In this document: positions 44,506 to 53,432 of the stretch, piece by piece | Numbering within the stretch: position 1 is the stretch's first letter | Layout: each line of letters starts with the position of its first letter | NCBI GenBank assembly: GCA_035712365.1 | Contig: DASTAW010000029.1 | Span: 1 to 64,000 of the forward strand | DNA from: Terriglobia bacterium | GTDB taxonomy: Bacteria; Acidobacteriota; Terriglobia; UBA7540 | Length of the DNA stretch: 64,000 nucleotides | Reading direction: 5' to 3' | Notes under the pieces: generated by a model | The model's database searches: none | Told to the model about the DNA's origin: nothing | Seen by the model: only the letters and a program-made list of their open reading frames with translations | Position numbers and translations under genes: made by a program

Positions 44506-44731
44506 GTCAGGTCCCTTCCTTATTGTCTTATCTTCAACAGAAGCGTTATCTTATCTTATGCGCGAACCTTCGTACAGCCGCGCATCCACCAGGGGCAGCA
44601 GGCTGCAGATTGACCGGCACGCGCAATGGTTGAGTGTTGAATACCATCTGAGTTTGATGCTACAAATCCCCATCGGTTTCTTTCCCTGGCCGCAGCTTCG
44701 GATACCGGGGTAAAGGCAAGATCGAACCAAC
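44506..44731. promoter_or_regulatory. Divergent promoter region of trxB and the ABC exporter
   Basis: On the minus strand, just before trxB, AAGATAAGA occurs twice (around 44526-44534 and 44549-44557), separated by about 14 bases. A third, overlapping GATAAG extends the second. This may be a regulator's direct-repeat site. No factor is identified. Confidence 0.35.
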
Positions 44732-45637
44732 ATGAATGCAGTAAGCCTTGAGAAGGTTACGAAGCGCTACGATTCCTTCGATGCGGTCAGCAGCCTGACG
44801 ATGGAAATCAGGGAAGGGGCCGTCTTCGGTCTGCTGGGGCCGAACGGGGCCGGCAAAACCACCACGCTGCGCATGATTGTCCGCATCCTGATTCCCGACC
44901 AGGGATCCGTCCAGGTCCTGGGCGAGCCGCTCAGCGAACGGACGCAGGACCTGATCGGGTATCTGCCGGAAGAGCGGGGGCTCTATCGGCAGATGCGGCT
45001 GCTTGAAATCCTGCGCTTCCTGGGAGCGCTGAAGGGCCTTTCGGAAGCGGAATCGGAACGCCGCGCGCGCGTCTGGCTCGAGCGGTTGGGGCTGGCGGAC
45101 CGGCTGAACGTCGAGGTCCACAGCCTGTCACGCGGCATGCAGCAGAAAGTCCAGTTTATTGCCGCCATCATTCACCGGCCGCGGCTGGTGATCCTGGATG
45201 AGCCCTTCACGGGGCTCGATCCGGTCAACGCCGCCCTCATCAAGGACGTTATGCTGGAACTCCGCAATCAGGGCGCAACCATCATCCTCTCGACACACCG
45301 CATGGACCAGGTGGAGCAGATGTGCGATTCCATCTGCCTGATGAACAAAGGACAGAAGCTTCTGGACGGAGACCTGAAGGCCATCAAGAAGTCTTATGGC
45401 AACAACACGGTCAGGATGGAATTTGCAGGCGACCAGACTTTTCTTCAGCTTCCCGGCGTTATTGAAAGAATCAACTCGTATGGCGAGATGGTTGACATCA
45501 CTCTGCGCCCCGGGGCGGACGCGCAGCGGATCCTGAAGAGCGCCGTGGAGCGCGGCGTTCAGGTCCGCCGTTTTGAACTGATTGAGCCTCCCTTGAACGA
45601 CATTTTCATCGAGAAAGTATCGGAGCGCAATGCGTAA
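44732..45637 (+). CDS. ABC-2 type exporter, ATP-binding subunit (NatA-like)
   Basis: ATPase of 301 residues: Walker A GPNGAGKTT (36-44), signature LSRGMQQKVQF, Walker B LVILDEP followed by FTGLDPVN. The C-terminal ~80 residues form the extra domain usual in NatA-like exporters. It works with the overlapping permease downstream (8 bases), probably exporting a small ion, drug or lipid. Substrate unknown. Confidence 0.88.
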   Translation: MNAVSLEKVTKRYDSFDAVSSLTMEIREGAVFGLLGPNGAGKTTTLRMIVRILIPDQGSVQVLGEPLSERTQDLIGYLPEERGLYRQMRLLEILRFLGALKGLSEAESERRARVWLERLGLADRLNVEVHSLSRGMQQKVQFIAAIIHRPRLVILDEPFTGLDPVNAALIKDVMLELRNQGATIILSTHRMDQVEQMCDSICLMNKGQKLLDGDLKAIKKSYGNNTVRMEFAGDQTFLQLPGVIERINSYGEMVDITLRPGADAQRILKSAVERGVQVRRFELIEPPLNDIFIEKVSERNA

Positions 45638-46901
45638 GATCTGGCTGATCTTCAAACGTGAATACGTCACCCGGGTGCGGACCAAGGCCTTCATTCTGGG
45701 GACCCTCGCTCTGCCGCTGCTCTCGATGGCCGTCCTGGTGATTTCCATTTTTCTCTCGGGAGGAACTTCCCGAAATTCCACCAGAATTGCCATCATCGAC
45801 GAAGTGGGCGGCGTCGGCGGCGCGGTCGAAAACGCGCTGACCGAGGGCAAATCAACCACCCACCCCAAGCCTGACGTGGTCCAGGTTGTGGAACATCCTG
45901 CGCCGGAGACGGAGGCGTATCTCAATTCCCAGGTCATGCAGAATGAAATTGACGGGATTCTGGTGCTGCCGAAAGGCCTGTTGAAAGGGACTGCCGCAGC
46001 GCAGTTCCATGCCAGAGGCATGCACGCGGCGGCTTTGATGGGACCCATCGAGCGGGCCGTGAACGCGGCCATCATTGCGCGGCGGCTGAGCGCCGAGGGG
46101 AAGAGCGCCAGCGCCATGAAGAACGTCTTCAAAGTGGTGCAGGTCCAGCTCGTGAACGCTTCGTCCGAAAAAGCGGAGGACCCCAGCGAAACCAATTTCG
46201 CCATCGCCATTGTCGCCGGCATGGTCCTTTACATGACGCTGATTGTTTACGGGATGTCAACCATGCACTCGGTGATGGAAGAAAAGACCACACGCATGGT
46301 GGAAATCCTGGTTTCATCCGTCAAGCCCTTCGACCTGTTGACGGGAAAGATTGTGAGCGTTGGGGCCGTGGCGCTCACTCAATACCTGATTTGGGCGGTG
46401 ACCGTGGGCGCGCTGTTTGCCTCCGCGGCAAGCGTCACGGCGCTGGTGCGTCCGGGCGCTGCCACGCCCGGCATCAATCTGTCCCCCATGCTGCTGGTTT
46501 ATCTGGTGGTTTTTTTTCTGGCGGGATATTTCCTCTACTCGGCGCTTTATGCGGCGGCCGGCGCCATCGTTTCGAACGACGAAGAGGCGCGCCAGGCGCA
46601 GATGCCGCTCACGCTGTTGATCCTCTGCAGCTTCATGCTCTTCAATGTAATCCTGAACAATCCCAATTCCACCACTTCCGTCATCCTGTCGATGACGCCT
46701 TTCCTTTCGCCCATTCTGATGACGCTTCGCGTGGCCATGCAGACGCCGCCGCTTTGGCAGATCGTTCTGGCGCTGGCCTTTTCAATCGCAACCACCTTCT
46801 ACACGATTCGTATCTCGGCCAGGATTTACCGTGTCGGCATCCTGATGTATGGGAAGCGGCCCTCGCTTAAGGAATTGCGGCGCTGGCTGCGGTATTCGTG
46901 A
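45630..46901 (+). CDS. ABC-2 type exporter, permease subunit (NatB-like)
   Basis: A 423-residue permease. One N-terminal helix (FILGTLALPLLSMAVLVISIF) is followed by a large extracytoplasmic region (~45-185). About five C-terminal helices follow, with the motif MHSVMEEKTTRMVEILVSSVKPFDLLTGKI, typical of the NatB/YhaP group. It overlaps its ATPase gene and runs convergently into the iron operon with a 16-base gap. Confidence 0.87.
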   Translation: MRKIWLIFKREYVTRVRTKAFILGTLALPLLSMAVLVISIFLSGGTSRNSTRIAIIDEVGGVGGAVENALTEGKSTTHPKPDVVQVVEHPAPETEAYLNSQVMQNEIDGILVLPKGLLKGTAAAQFHARGMHAAALMGPIERAVNAAIIARRLSAEGKSASAMKNVFKVVQVQLVNASSEKAEDPSETNFAIAIVAGMVLYMTLIVYGMSTMHSVMEEKTTRMVEILVSSVKPFDLLTGKIVSVGAVALTQYLIWAVTVGALFASAASVTALVRPGAATPGINLSPMLLVYLVVFFLAGYFLYSALYAAAGAIVSNDEEARQAQMPLTLLILCSFMLFNVILNNPNSTTSVILSMTPFLSPILMTLRVAMQTPPLWQIVLALAFSIATTFYTIRISARIYRVGILMYGKRPSLKELRRWLRYS

Positions 46902-46917
46902 GGGCGCAAGCGGGTCC

Positions 46918-47994
46918 CTACCGCCTGGGGCAGCAGACTCCCGGCGGGATCGGAGATCCGTGCGGGCAAGTCTCGGGATGTTTGAGGAGCACGCAGAGTT
47001 TTTCGGTGACTTCGGCGCTCAGGCTATGCTCAATCTTGCCGGCATTCTCATCCAGCAGATCTTTGTGGATCTGGAACATCTCATAGAACAGCCGCTCGGA
47101 GAGCCGGTGGCGGCGGATCACGTGGTTGGCTTGCCGCTGGCCCTTCGGGGTGAATGACAGCCGGTCGTCCTGGTCAAGCCGCACCAGCCCTTCCTGGGCC
47201 ATCAACAGGAAGGTCGCACGGTTCTGGGGAAACTCCGGCAGTTCAGAGCAAGGGAAAATCTCCTTGCCCGTATCCTCCTCGTAGTGCCAGACGGCCTTGA
47301 GAAGATTTTCGATCAGTTCCTGCTCGTAGACCGGGAAGACGGAGACCTCCGAAAGCCTTCCATGGTGGAGCTCGATGCGTCGCTCCGCCATGCGGCCGAT
47401 TTCAGGGTCGTGCGTCACCATCACGATGGTGTGGCCCTCGCGATGCAATTCGGTGAACAGGCCCATCACCAGGGTTTCATTGACTTCATCGAGGTTCCCG
47501 GTGGGCTCGTCGGCAAGAATCAGGTTGGGCTGGTTGATGAGCGCCCGCGCCACGCAGACCCGCTGCTGCTCGCCGCCCGAGAGTTGCGAGGGAAGATGAT
47601 GGATACGGTCACCCAGACCCACCTGCACCAGCGCCTGGCGCGCTTCCGGTTCGTCCGCGAGACTGTGGAAATACTGCGCCAGCATCACGTTTTCAACCGC
47701 CGTGAGGTAAGGCACCAGATGGAACTGCTGGAACACGAAGCCGATTTTTTCGGCGCGAAAACGCGCCAGCTCGGTGGAAGAAAGCCGGCCGATTTCCTCG
47801 CCGCCAATCCGGACCGCGCCTTCGCTCGGCGCATCGAGCCCGCCAAGGATGTTCAGCAGCGTACTCTTTCCCGACCCGGACGGGCCCATCACAGCAATCC
47901 ATTCTCCCTTGTCCACGGAGAAGGAAACCTCGCGCAGGGCGGCGATGGATGCGCCGTATCGCCGGGTCAGATTTTCAACTTCAATGAAGGCCAA
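46918..47994 (-). CDS. ABC transporter ATPase fused to a DtxR-like metal-sensor module
   Basis: A 358-residue fusion. Residues 1-222 are a LolD/MacB-type ATPase: Walker A GPSGSGKST (37-45), signature LSGGEQQR (138-145), Walker B LILADEP (158-164), His195. Residues ~224-292 resemble the DtxR winged helix (ENLLKAVWHYEED, EGLVRLDQDDRLSFTPKGQ). Residues ~293-358 resemble its dimerisation/metal domain (RRHRLSERL, AGKIEHSLSAEV, KHPETCPHGSPIPPGVCC). Against DtxR, His79, Glu83, Glu105 and His106 are kept as His296, Glu300, Glu322 and His323. His98 is Asp315 and Cys102 is Gly319. Extra cysteines lie at 343, 354 and 355. It is last in the iron operon, 4 bases after the FtsX gene. Confidence 0.85.
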   Translation of the reverse strand: MAFIEVENLTRRYGASIAALREVSFSVDKGEWIAVMGPSGSGKSTLLNILGGLDAPSEGAVRIGGEEIGRLSSTELARFRAEKIGFVFQQFHLVPYLTAVENVMLAQYFHSLADEPEARQALVQVGLGDRIHHLPSQLSGGEQQRVCVARALINQPNLILADEPTGNLDEVNETLVMGLFTELHREGHTIVMVTHDPEIGRMAERRIELHHGRLSEVSVFPVYEQELIENLLKAVWHYEEDTGKEIFPCSELPEFPQNRATFLLMAQEGLVRLDQDDRLSFTPKGQRQANHVIRRHRLSERLFYEMFQIHKDLLDENAGKIEHSLSAEVTEKLCVLLKHPETCPHGSPIPPGVCCPRR

Positions 47995-47998
47995 CGGA

Positions 47999-49216
47999 TT
48001 ACTCTCCCTTAAGCGCGGTGGCCGGCTGAATGCCGCGCATGATGCCCACGGGGAAGAAGGTGGCCAGCGCCGCCAGCAGAATGGTGGCTCCCCAGACCAG
48101 CGGCAACGTCCACCACACCACGCCCAGGCTCACGCCGAAAAGCCGCTGGCCTACCTGGGCGGCCAGCAAACCGCCCGCCGCAAATCCTGCCAGGCCAGCC
48201 ACTAGCCCCAGGCTTGCGCCCTCCACCAGAAACAACCGGGTGACTTTCTGGTTGGTGGCCCCCAACGCTTTCATCACCGCGATGTCTTTTCTTCGCTCCA
48301 GCACGATGGCCGTCATGGTGGCCATCACGCAGAGAGCGATGATCGCCAGAATCAGACCCATCAGAGAAATCAAGAGTCCACGGATGGTGTGCAGGACCTT
48401 CCCTTGAGAATACACAATCTGGCGGACAGGCCGCACGTCAAGCTGGGGGAAAGCTGCCGCCATCTGATGAACGCCCCGCTCGATGTCGACCGTCTGGCCG
48501 GGGATGTTCATCTGAATCATGCTGATTTTGCTCTCGAGGCCAGCCAGCTTCTGCAGTTCTGGCAGAGAAACGAAAACCTGGTCGTCTTCCGACGCGCCAG
48601 TGGAAATCACGGCTGCCACTTGAAAAGTTTCGGATGCCGCCGAGCCATCGCCGGCTGTGAGTTTCAGCGAGTCTCCCGGCTTCAGCCGGAAGCGCTCGGC
48701 AAGGTGCGCCCCCACGGCGCATGAGCCCGGACCGAGGGGACCCTCATCTGCTCCGGCGGCGATTCGCCAGCCCGGCACCAGGGCCTTCAAGGCGGCGAAA
48801 TCAGATCCCACGCCGACAACGTTTTCGAAGTCCGGCAGCCGGGGCTCCGTCGGCACGCGTGAAACGCGCGCCACCAGGTAGAGCACCGGCGCGGCGACAA
48901 GACCTTTCACCCCGGATTGCAGGGATTCCACCCGCTGGAAGACTGCTCCGTCGATCAAGGCCCCCAGGGCTGCCTGGCCGCTCGAGGCCGCTGCCTTGCT
49001 GCTGAGAATGACGTTGGCGCCGTAAGAACGAAACTCCTGGGTCATCTTGCGGTGAACGTCGCCGTAAAGGTTGAGAAGCATCGATGCCAGCGAGGCCCCA
49101 ACCAGCAGGGAAATCACAGCCAGCGCGGCTTGCGGCCGCCTTACCACCAGAGAGCGGACCCACAGCCGCCAGAAAAGCGAACGGCGCTTTCCGGGTTGTT
49201 CAGCTCTTTCACTCAT
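47999..49216 (-). CDS. FtsX/MacB-like ABC permease (iron operon, second)
   Basis: A 405-residue permease with one N-terminal helix, a large periplasmic domain (~60-270) and three C-terminal helices with the FtsX signature (VLERRKDIAVMKALGATNQKVTRLFL, shown here as a family landmark). It overlaps the preceding permease gene by 8 bases and is followed by the ATPase-DtxR gene. It likely forms a heterodimer with its neighbour. In Campylobacter p19 and E. coli Fet loci, similar permease pairs accompany an FTR1 protein. Confidence 0.87.
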   Translation of the reverse strand: MSERAEQPGKRRSLFWRLWVRSLVVRRPQAALAVISLLVGASLASMLLNLYGDVHRKMTQEFRSYGANVILSSKAAASSGQAALGALIDGAVFQRVESLQSGVKGLVAAPVLYLVARVSRVPTEPRLPDFENVVGVGSDFAALKALVPGWRIAAGADEGPLGPGSCAVGAHLAERFRLKPGDSLKLTAGDGSAASETFQVAAVISTGASEDDQVFVSLPELQKLAGLESKISMIQMNIPGQTVDIERGVHQMAAAFPQLDVRPVRQIVYSQGKVLHTIRGLLISLMGLILAIIALCVMATMTAIVLERRKDIAVMKALGATNQKVTRLFLVEGASLGLVAGLAGFAAGGLLAAQVGQRLFGVSLGVVWWTLPLVWGATILLAALATFFPVGIMRGIQPATALKGE

Positions 49217-50483
49217 TTCTCAACACCGCGACGGGTGAGACTTTCAGTCCCCGGGCCAGCGGGACAGCGCTTCCTGCCAATGTCACCAGCAAGGCCAGCG
49301 TCAGGACCGTGGGCAGAATCACCCATTCGATTCCGGTCGGAACGCCGAAAACGGCAAGCGACAACCGGCTTGCCATCCAGCTCCCCAGCCCGTATCCCAC
49401 AATGCCGCCCGCAAGGCCGACTCCAAAAGCTTCCAGCAGAAAGATTGACGCCACCCGGCGGTTGGTGGCTCCCAGGGACTTGAAGAGGCCGATTTCCGCC
49501 CGGCGCTCCAGAATGATGGCAAACATCAGCGAAGCCATCGCCAGGGCGGCCGTCACCAGCGCTGCCACGGCAAGAAGCGTCATCAGGAGGCTGATGTTTT
49601 TGATAATCGAGCCCTCCGTTGCGGCCACGCGATAGACGGGCCTGGCCTCTGAGCCGGGGACCGCCTGCTGAATCTGCCAGGCGATTGAACTCACGTAGGG
49701 CGTGCAATACCAGCGCTCATAGTCGGCGGCGTTCAGCCGGGTGACGTCGGAGCGGCCGAATTCATCCTCGGGCTTGGTCAAGGCGCTCACTTCCACGCGG
49801 CGCACCTTTCCCGGCAGGCCGGTGAATTCCTGCACCGCGGCAAGCGGCGCCAGAACTTCATCGTCTTCCTCTCCTCCGGTCCCGAGAATGCCACTCACCG
49901 CGAGGGCCATCGTGGAGTCCGGGCGGCCCTTGCTCTGGAAAATCAAATTGGCTCCCGGCTTGATTCCCAGTTCCCCCGCGAGGGTAATGCCCACCAGGCA
50001 CTGCTGCGATCCGTCTTGCGGCCAGTTTCCCTCGACGTTCCATCCAGGATGAAGCTTTTCCAAGCCCGTGCGGAAAACGTCTCCACGCTGCACCTCGAGG
50101 GCGTGGTTGAACCAGCTTCCGATTACGACGACCGGGCGCCCCTCGACCGTGGCGGGCGCGTAGAGGAATGGGGCAAACCCCATGATGTTATTGCGCCAGA
50201 ATATCTTTCTCAGTTCGGGCAGGCTGGATTCGGGCAGAAATGCGCCGGCGCCGGCAGGCCGGTAGTCCACTCCGCCCACGGCGATCGACAGGCTATCCGC
50301 GGCTGGGGTCACAGAAATGTTGGCCCCGAACGAGCGAAGCTCGTGCGCCACGCGGTCCCCTACGCTCAGAGAAAGCGTTCCTGCCGCCGTGGTAACCCCA
50401 ATCCCCAGAGCCACGGCTGCGACGCCCAGCAGTTTGCGCTTTCGCCGGCGTATGAGCGATCTGCCGACAATTCTGCTTAACAT
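49209..50483 (-). CDS. FtsX/MacB-like ABC permease (iron operon, first)
   Basis: A 424-residue permease of the same build as the next gene: N-terminal helix (LLGVAAVALGIGVTTAAGTL), a periplasmic domain, then three helices with ILERRAEIGLFKSLGATNRR. The two permeases are clearly related but not near-identical, suggesting an old duplication and a heterodimer. It starts 6 bases after the FTR1 gene and overlaps the second permease. Confidence 0.87.
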   Translation of the reverse strand: MLSRIVGRSLIRRRKRKLLGVAAVALGIGVTTAAGTLSLSVGDRVAHELRSFGANISVTPAADSLSIAVGGVDYRPAGAGAFLPESSLPELRKIFWRNNIMGFAPFLYAPATVEGRPVVVIGSWFNHALEVQRGDVFRTGLEKLHPGWNVEGNWPQDGSQQCLVGITLAGELGIKPGANLIFQSKGRPDSTMALAVSGILGTGGEEDDEVLAPLAAVQEFTGLPGKVRRVEVSALTKPEDEFGRSDVTRLNAADYERWYCTPYVSSIAWQIQQAVPGSEARPVYRVAATEGSIIKNISLLMTLLAVAALVTAALAMASLMFAIILERRAEIGLFKSLGATNRRVASIFLLEAFGVGLAGGIVGYGLGSWMASRLSLAVFGVPTGIEWVILPTVLTLALLVTLAGSAVPLARGLKVSPVAVLRNE

Positions 50484-50489
50484 AAAGCC

Positions 50490-51755
50490 TTAGTGGAAAT
50501 AGCGGGCCGAACTTTCAAGACTGGCCTTTGAAATCTCCAGCATGTTGCCGTGCACCAGATAGTCAATATGGACGGGATTGCAGCCGCCAGCCGACCCGAT
50601 GGTCGGGGCGTAAATGGCGGACGCGCAGTTCCGGCAAATCACGTTCTGGCCCTGCTGGTAGTATCCCTGGTCGCCGCAAATCTGGCAGGCATCAAGCCCC
50701 ACCCGGACCGTATCTGACGAGTCCAGGATGGCGATGAATCGCACCTGCTTGCCCCCGGCTTCCACCTGATAGGTGTGCAGCTTGTGGTCTTTCAACCCAT
50801 CAACAGGCACCTGAGCAATGTTGCCGATAAACGCCAATTCGACAGGCGGCCGGACCACCTGGGCAACCCGGGAATAAACATAGTCAGCGCTGATCAGGAT
50901 GATGATGATCAGCCCCACGGCGCTCGCCGCCGTCTTCCAGAAGCGTTCACGCCGCTGGCTGGCAACCATCTTCCGGCGCTCCGGCGCGGCCATGCGCGAA
51001 AGCGCATCGGCTGACACTGACCCGGTCCGGATTCTCTCGGCCAGGACCAGAAACAGGCACAGCGCAATGATGGCCACAAAGAAGAAAGTGTCACTGTTGG
51101 CGATCGGCCCGATAACGGCCATTTCGCGGCGGCTGGAAGGAAGAATCTGGGCCTCGGAAAGCTCGTGCAAACCGGAAACCAGCAATTGAAACGCAACCAC
51201 CAGGAGCACCAGGCTGGTGACGCTGAAAAACCTGCGAAGGTTAACCTTGATGCTTCCCTTGAAGAAGGCCACGCCCAGTCCTATGGCCAACGCCAGGCCC
51301 AGCACGGCCCCCATCAGGTTCATCAGCTCGGTGGTGCGCAATGAAACGGCGCCCAGGAAGATCGCTGTTTCGGCGCCTTCGCGGGCCACCATCAGGAGCA
51401 CCAGCGCGAAGATTCCCCAGGCTCCCGAGCGCGACGGTTTGATGGAGAGGTCTGAAATCCTGCTCTCAATTTCCTTCTTCAGCCCTTTCGACGCCCGCAT
51501 CATCCAGATCACCACGGAGGCCACAAACACGGCGCCCAGCAACATCATCCAGCCTTCGTAGGCGTCTTCGCTGATGGCCCACTTCTGGAGAAAAAAAGCA
51601 GCGGCGGCGCTGACGGCAACCGCCGCGCCCACTCCCCACCAGACAAACGGGACCCATTCATCCCGGCCGGCCTTCTTCAGATAGCCGAGGATGATGCCGA
51701 CGATCAGCGCGGCTTCAACGCCTTCACGCAGCGTGATGACTAAGGAATCGAACAT
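50490..51755 (-). CDS. FTR1-family iron permease with C-terminal DUF2318 domain
   Basis: High-affinity iron permease of 421 residues. Two REGxE iron-passage motifs occur at residues 10-14 (REGVE) and 125-129 (REGAE) among about seven helices. Residues ~330-421 are a DUF2318-like domain with Cys357, Cys360, Cys374, Cys377 and Cys392 (CQICGDQGY, VICRNC, TIGSAGGCNP), probably metal- or Fe-S-binding. This matches FetM and Campylobacter Cj1658. The start is the Met of MFDSLVITLREGVE; a 24-codon upstream extension overlaps fur. It starts 19 bases after the fur stop. No P19/FetP-like gene is adjacent. Confidence 0.92.
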   Translation of the reverse strand: MFDSLVITLREGVEAALIVGIILGYLKKAGRDEWVPFVWWGVGAAVAVSAAAAFFLQKWAISEDAYEGWMMLLGAVFVASVVIWMMRASKGLKKEIESRISDLSIKPSRSGAWGIFALVLLMVAREGAETAIFLGAVSLRTTELMNLMGAVLGLALAIGLGVAFFKGSIKVNLRRFFSVTSLVLLVVAFQLLVSGLHELSEAQILPSSRREMAVIGPIANSDTFFFVAIIALCLFLVLAERIRTGSVSADALSRMAAPERRKMVASQRRERFWKTAASAVGLIIIILISADYVYSRVAQVVRPPVELAFIGNIAQVPVDGLKDHKLHTYQVEAGGKQVRFIAILDSSDTVRVGLDACQICGDQGYYQQGQNVICRNCASAIYAPTIGSAGGCNPVHIDYLVHGNMLEISKASLESSARYFH

Positions 51756-51774
51756 ATTAAATCCGTGCGGAGAA

Positions 51775-52308
51775 TTACCGGTCGTCCGCGCAACCGCGGC
51801 CCGCCTTCTTTTGCTCGACGGCGCCAACGGAAACGGGCGGAGTGCCTGTTTCTTTGGCCTTGGCCGCGCACTTCGCGCAAAGGCCGCCCAGTTCCAGCCG
51901 CGCCACGCGGAGGGTAAACCCGTGGCGTCCTGCGATCTGGTTCTTCAGCCTTTCAAACAGCTCATCCTGAATTTCGAACACCGCATGACACCGCTGACAC
52001 GTGAAGTGCATGTGGTCCTTGTTGGTGCGGGCCTCGTAGTAATGCCCGTGCCCGTTCACGTGCATCAGGTCAAGCTCATCAATGATGCCAAGTTTCTTGA
52101 GCGATTCCAGGGCGCGATAGACGGTGGCCAGATGCAGGCCGGGCATTTGCTGCCGGGCCCTGCGCAGCACTTCAGGCGCGTCGAGGTGCTCTCCGGCTTG
52201 CTGAAGCACATCCGCGATCACGCGGCGCTGGCGGGTCAGACGGAGACCATGCTCGCGAAGCTGGGTGGTGACGGAGCGGCGTTGCTCGAGGTGTTTGGCG
52301 AGGACCAT
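51775..52308 (-). CDS. Fur-family metalloregulator
   Basis: A 177-residue metal-dependent repressor. The winged helix occupies ~15-85 (GLRLTRQRRVIADVL, LATVYRALESLKKLGII). The sensor part has His87/His89, His99/His101 and two CxxC pairs, Cys104/Cys107 and Cys144/Cys147, which fit a structural zinc site. As first gene of the iron operon it likely represses itself and the downstream uptake genes when iron is plentiful. PerR or Zur specificity cannot be excluded; the FTR1 neighbour favours iron. Confidence 0.9.
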   Translation of the reverse strand: MVLAKHLEQRRSVTTQLREHGLRLTRQRRVIADVLQQAGEHLDAPEVLRRARQQMPGLHLATVYRALESLKKLGIIDELDLMHVNGHGHYYEARTNKDHMHFTCQRCHAVFEIQDELFERLKNQIAGRHGFTLRVARLELGGLCAKCAAKAKETGTPPVSVGAVEQKKAGRGCADDR

Positions 52309-52330
52309 ATGCAGTTGCGAATGGGTCGCA

Positions 52331-52378
52331 ACAGAAATTATCCCAAAATCTATACTTTTATGTCAAGAATTATCTCAC
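52331..52378 (-). promoter_or_regulatory. Iron-operon promoter with GATAAT-type repeats
   Basis: Read on the minus strand, TTGACA (52361-52366) and GATAAT (52337-52342) are 18 bases apart, a good sigma-70 promoter, about 30 bases before the fur start. GATAATT occurs both before the -35 and at the -10. Fur boxes are arrays of GATAAT-like hexamers, so autoregulation is plausible. Confidence 0.6.
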
Positions 52379-52492
52379 AGGAACCCCTCCAATGCGCTGC
52401 TCAGTGCCATGGCCCATTTTACATTGGGTATGCTCCGGCGGGCAAGGACGGGCATGATGGAGGACGATAACCGCGCCGGCGATTGACTTCAA

Positions 52493-53296
52493 TCACCTTC
52501 CGAATGGGACGTCGCGCGCACTTTCAAGCTGCAATCCCTCCGGAGCAACCTTGTACGTCTGTTCATGTCTTGGCGGAAGATGGCCCTGCTGAGTCTGGCG
52601 GACGTATTCGTCCCGATCGACATAGCTGATGACCACCGTGTTGCTATTCGCGTTAAGCTTGCCGTCGAACAGGTTCTCCACCTTCCATTGAGATTCAAGC
52701 GTTTTTCCGTCAAGGCTGTAGAGGACTGCCGACAGGCGCGGATGGCTCATCCCGAGCCTCCAGCCATACGCGAGGAAGCGAAAATTGCCATCAGGTGACG
52801 GAGCCACAATGGCGTAGTGCATATCAATACGGGGCACGAAGTCGGTGGTTGTCACTTCCAGAGTGCGGCCGTTCTCGTTTTCGTAGATCACAAGCACGTT
52901 GATGCGCCAGATGTTGCTCCAGCCCAGCGTATAGCCGGCGCCGATCAGATTCACGCTCTTCCAGGGCGCTATAAAGATGGCAGGGGTTCCAACCGCAGGG
53001 TATTCCAGCTTTGAAAACGTCTGCTCGAGTTCCTGGCGCAATTCGATGATGCTCGGCGTGCGGTTGGCGATCCAGGTGTTCAGGTGGTCCACTACGAGCT
53101 TCTGGATTTCATCCGTGATCGGCTTTGCGTCCTCGATATCCAACCCGTAGAGCTTTTTGCCCAGCGAGGAGATCTGCTCGGGCAGTCCGGGCTTGGGTTT
53201 GGGCTCCTTTTCGCGCGCCTGCGCCGTCTCCAGGCCGAAGGCGATGGCCGCTACCAGTAATGTGGTGAGGACTGCTGCCGCTCGGACCTTCCGCAT
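52493..53296 (-). CDS. Secreted hypothetical protein
   Basis: Unrecognised 267-residue protein. The N-terminus is a Sec signal (MRKVRAAAVLTTLLVAAIAFG, cleavage near AQAREKE), followed by a Lys/Pro-rich stretch. The mature part looks beta-rich (WRINVLVIYENENGRTLEV, FRFLAYGWRLGM, TVVISYVDRDEYVRQ), with an SPDGNFRF motif. No catalytic signature stands out. The start is chosen to begin at the signal peptide; the open frame continues upstream without one. Confidence 0.62.
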   Translation of the reverse strand: MRKVRAAAVLTTLLVAAIAFGLETAQAREKEPKPKPGLPEQISSLGKKLYGLDIEDAKPITDEIQKLVVDHLNTWIANRTPSIIELRQELEQTFSKLEYPAVGTPAIFIAPWKSVNLIGAGYTLGWSNIWRINVLVIYENENGRTLEVTTTDFVPRIDMHYAIVAPSPDGNFRFLAYGWRLGMSHPRLSAVLYSLDGKTLESQWKVENLFDGKLNANSNTVVISYVDRDEYVRQTQQGHLPPRHEQTYKVAPEGLQLESARDVPFGR

Positions 53297-53432
53297 TGTG
53301 CCTGTTCTATCAATCACTGTGCTCCCGGCCTCCCCCGGAATTTGCCCGATGAAATGGGATTGAATTCCATTGCTTATTTGATGCAGAACACCCGGCCCAG
53401 CGCTGTACCGCGCAATGGCGAAGAACCACTCC

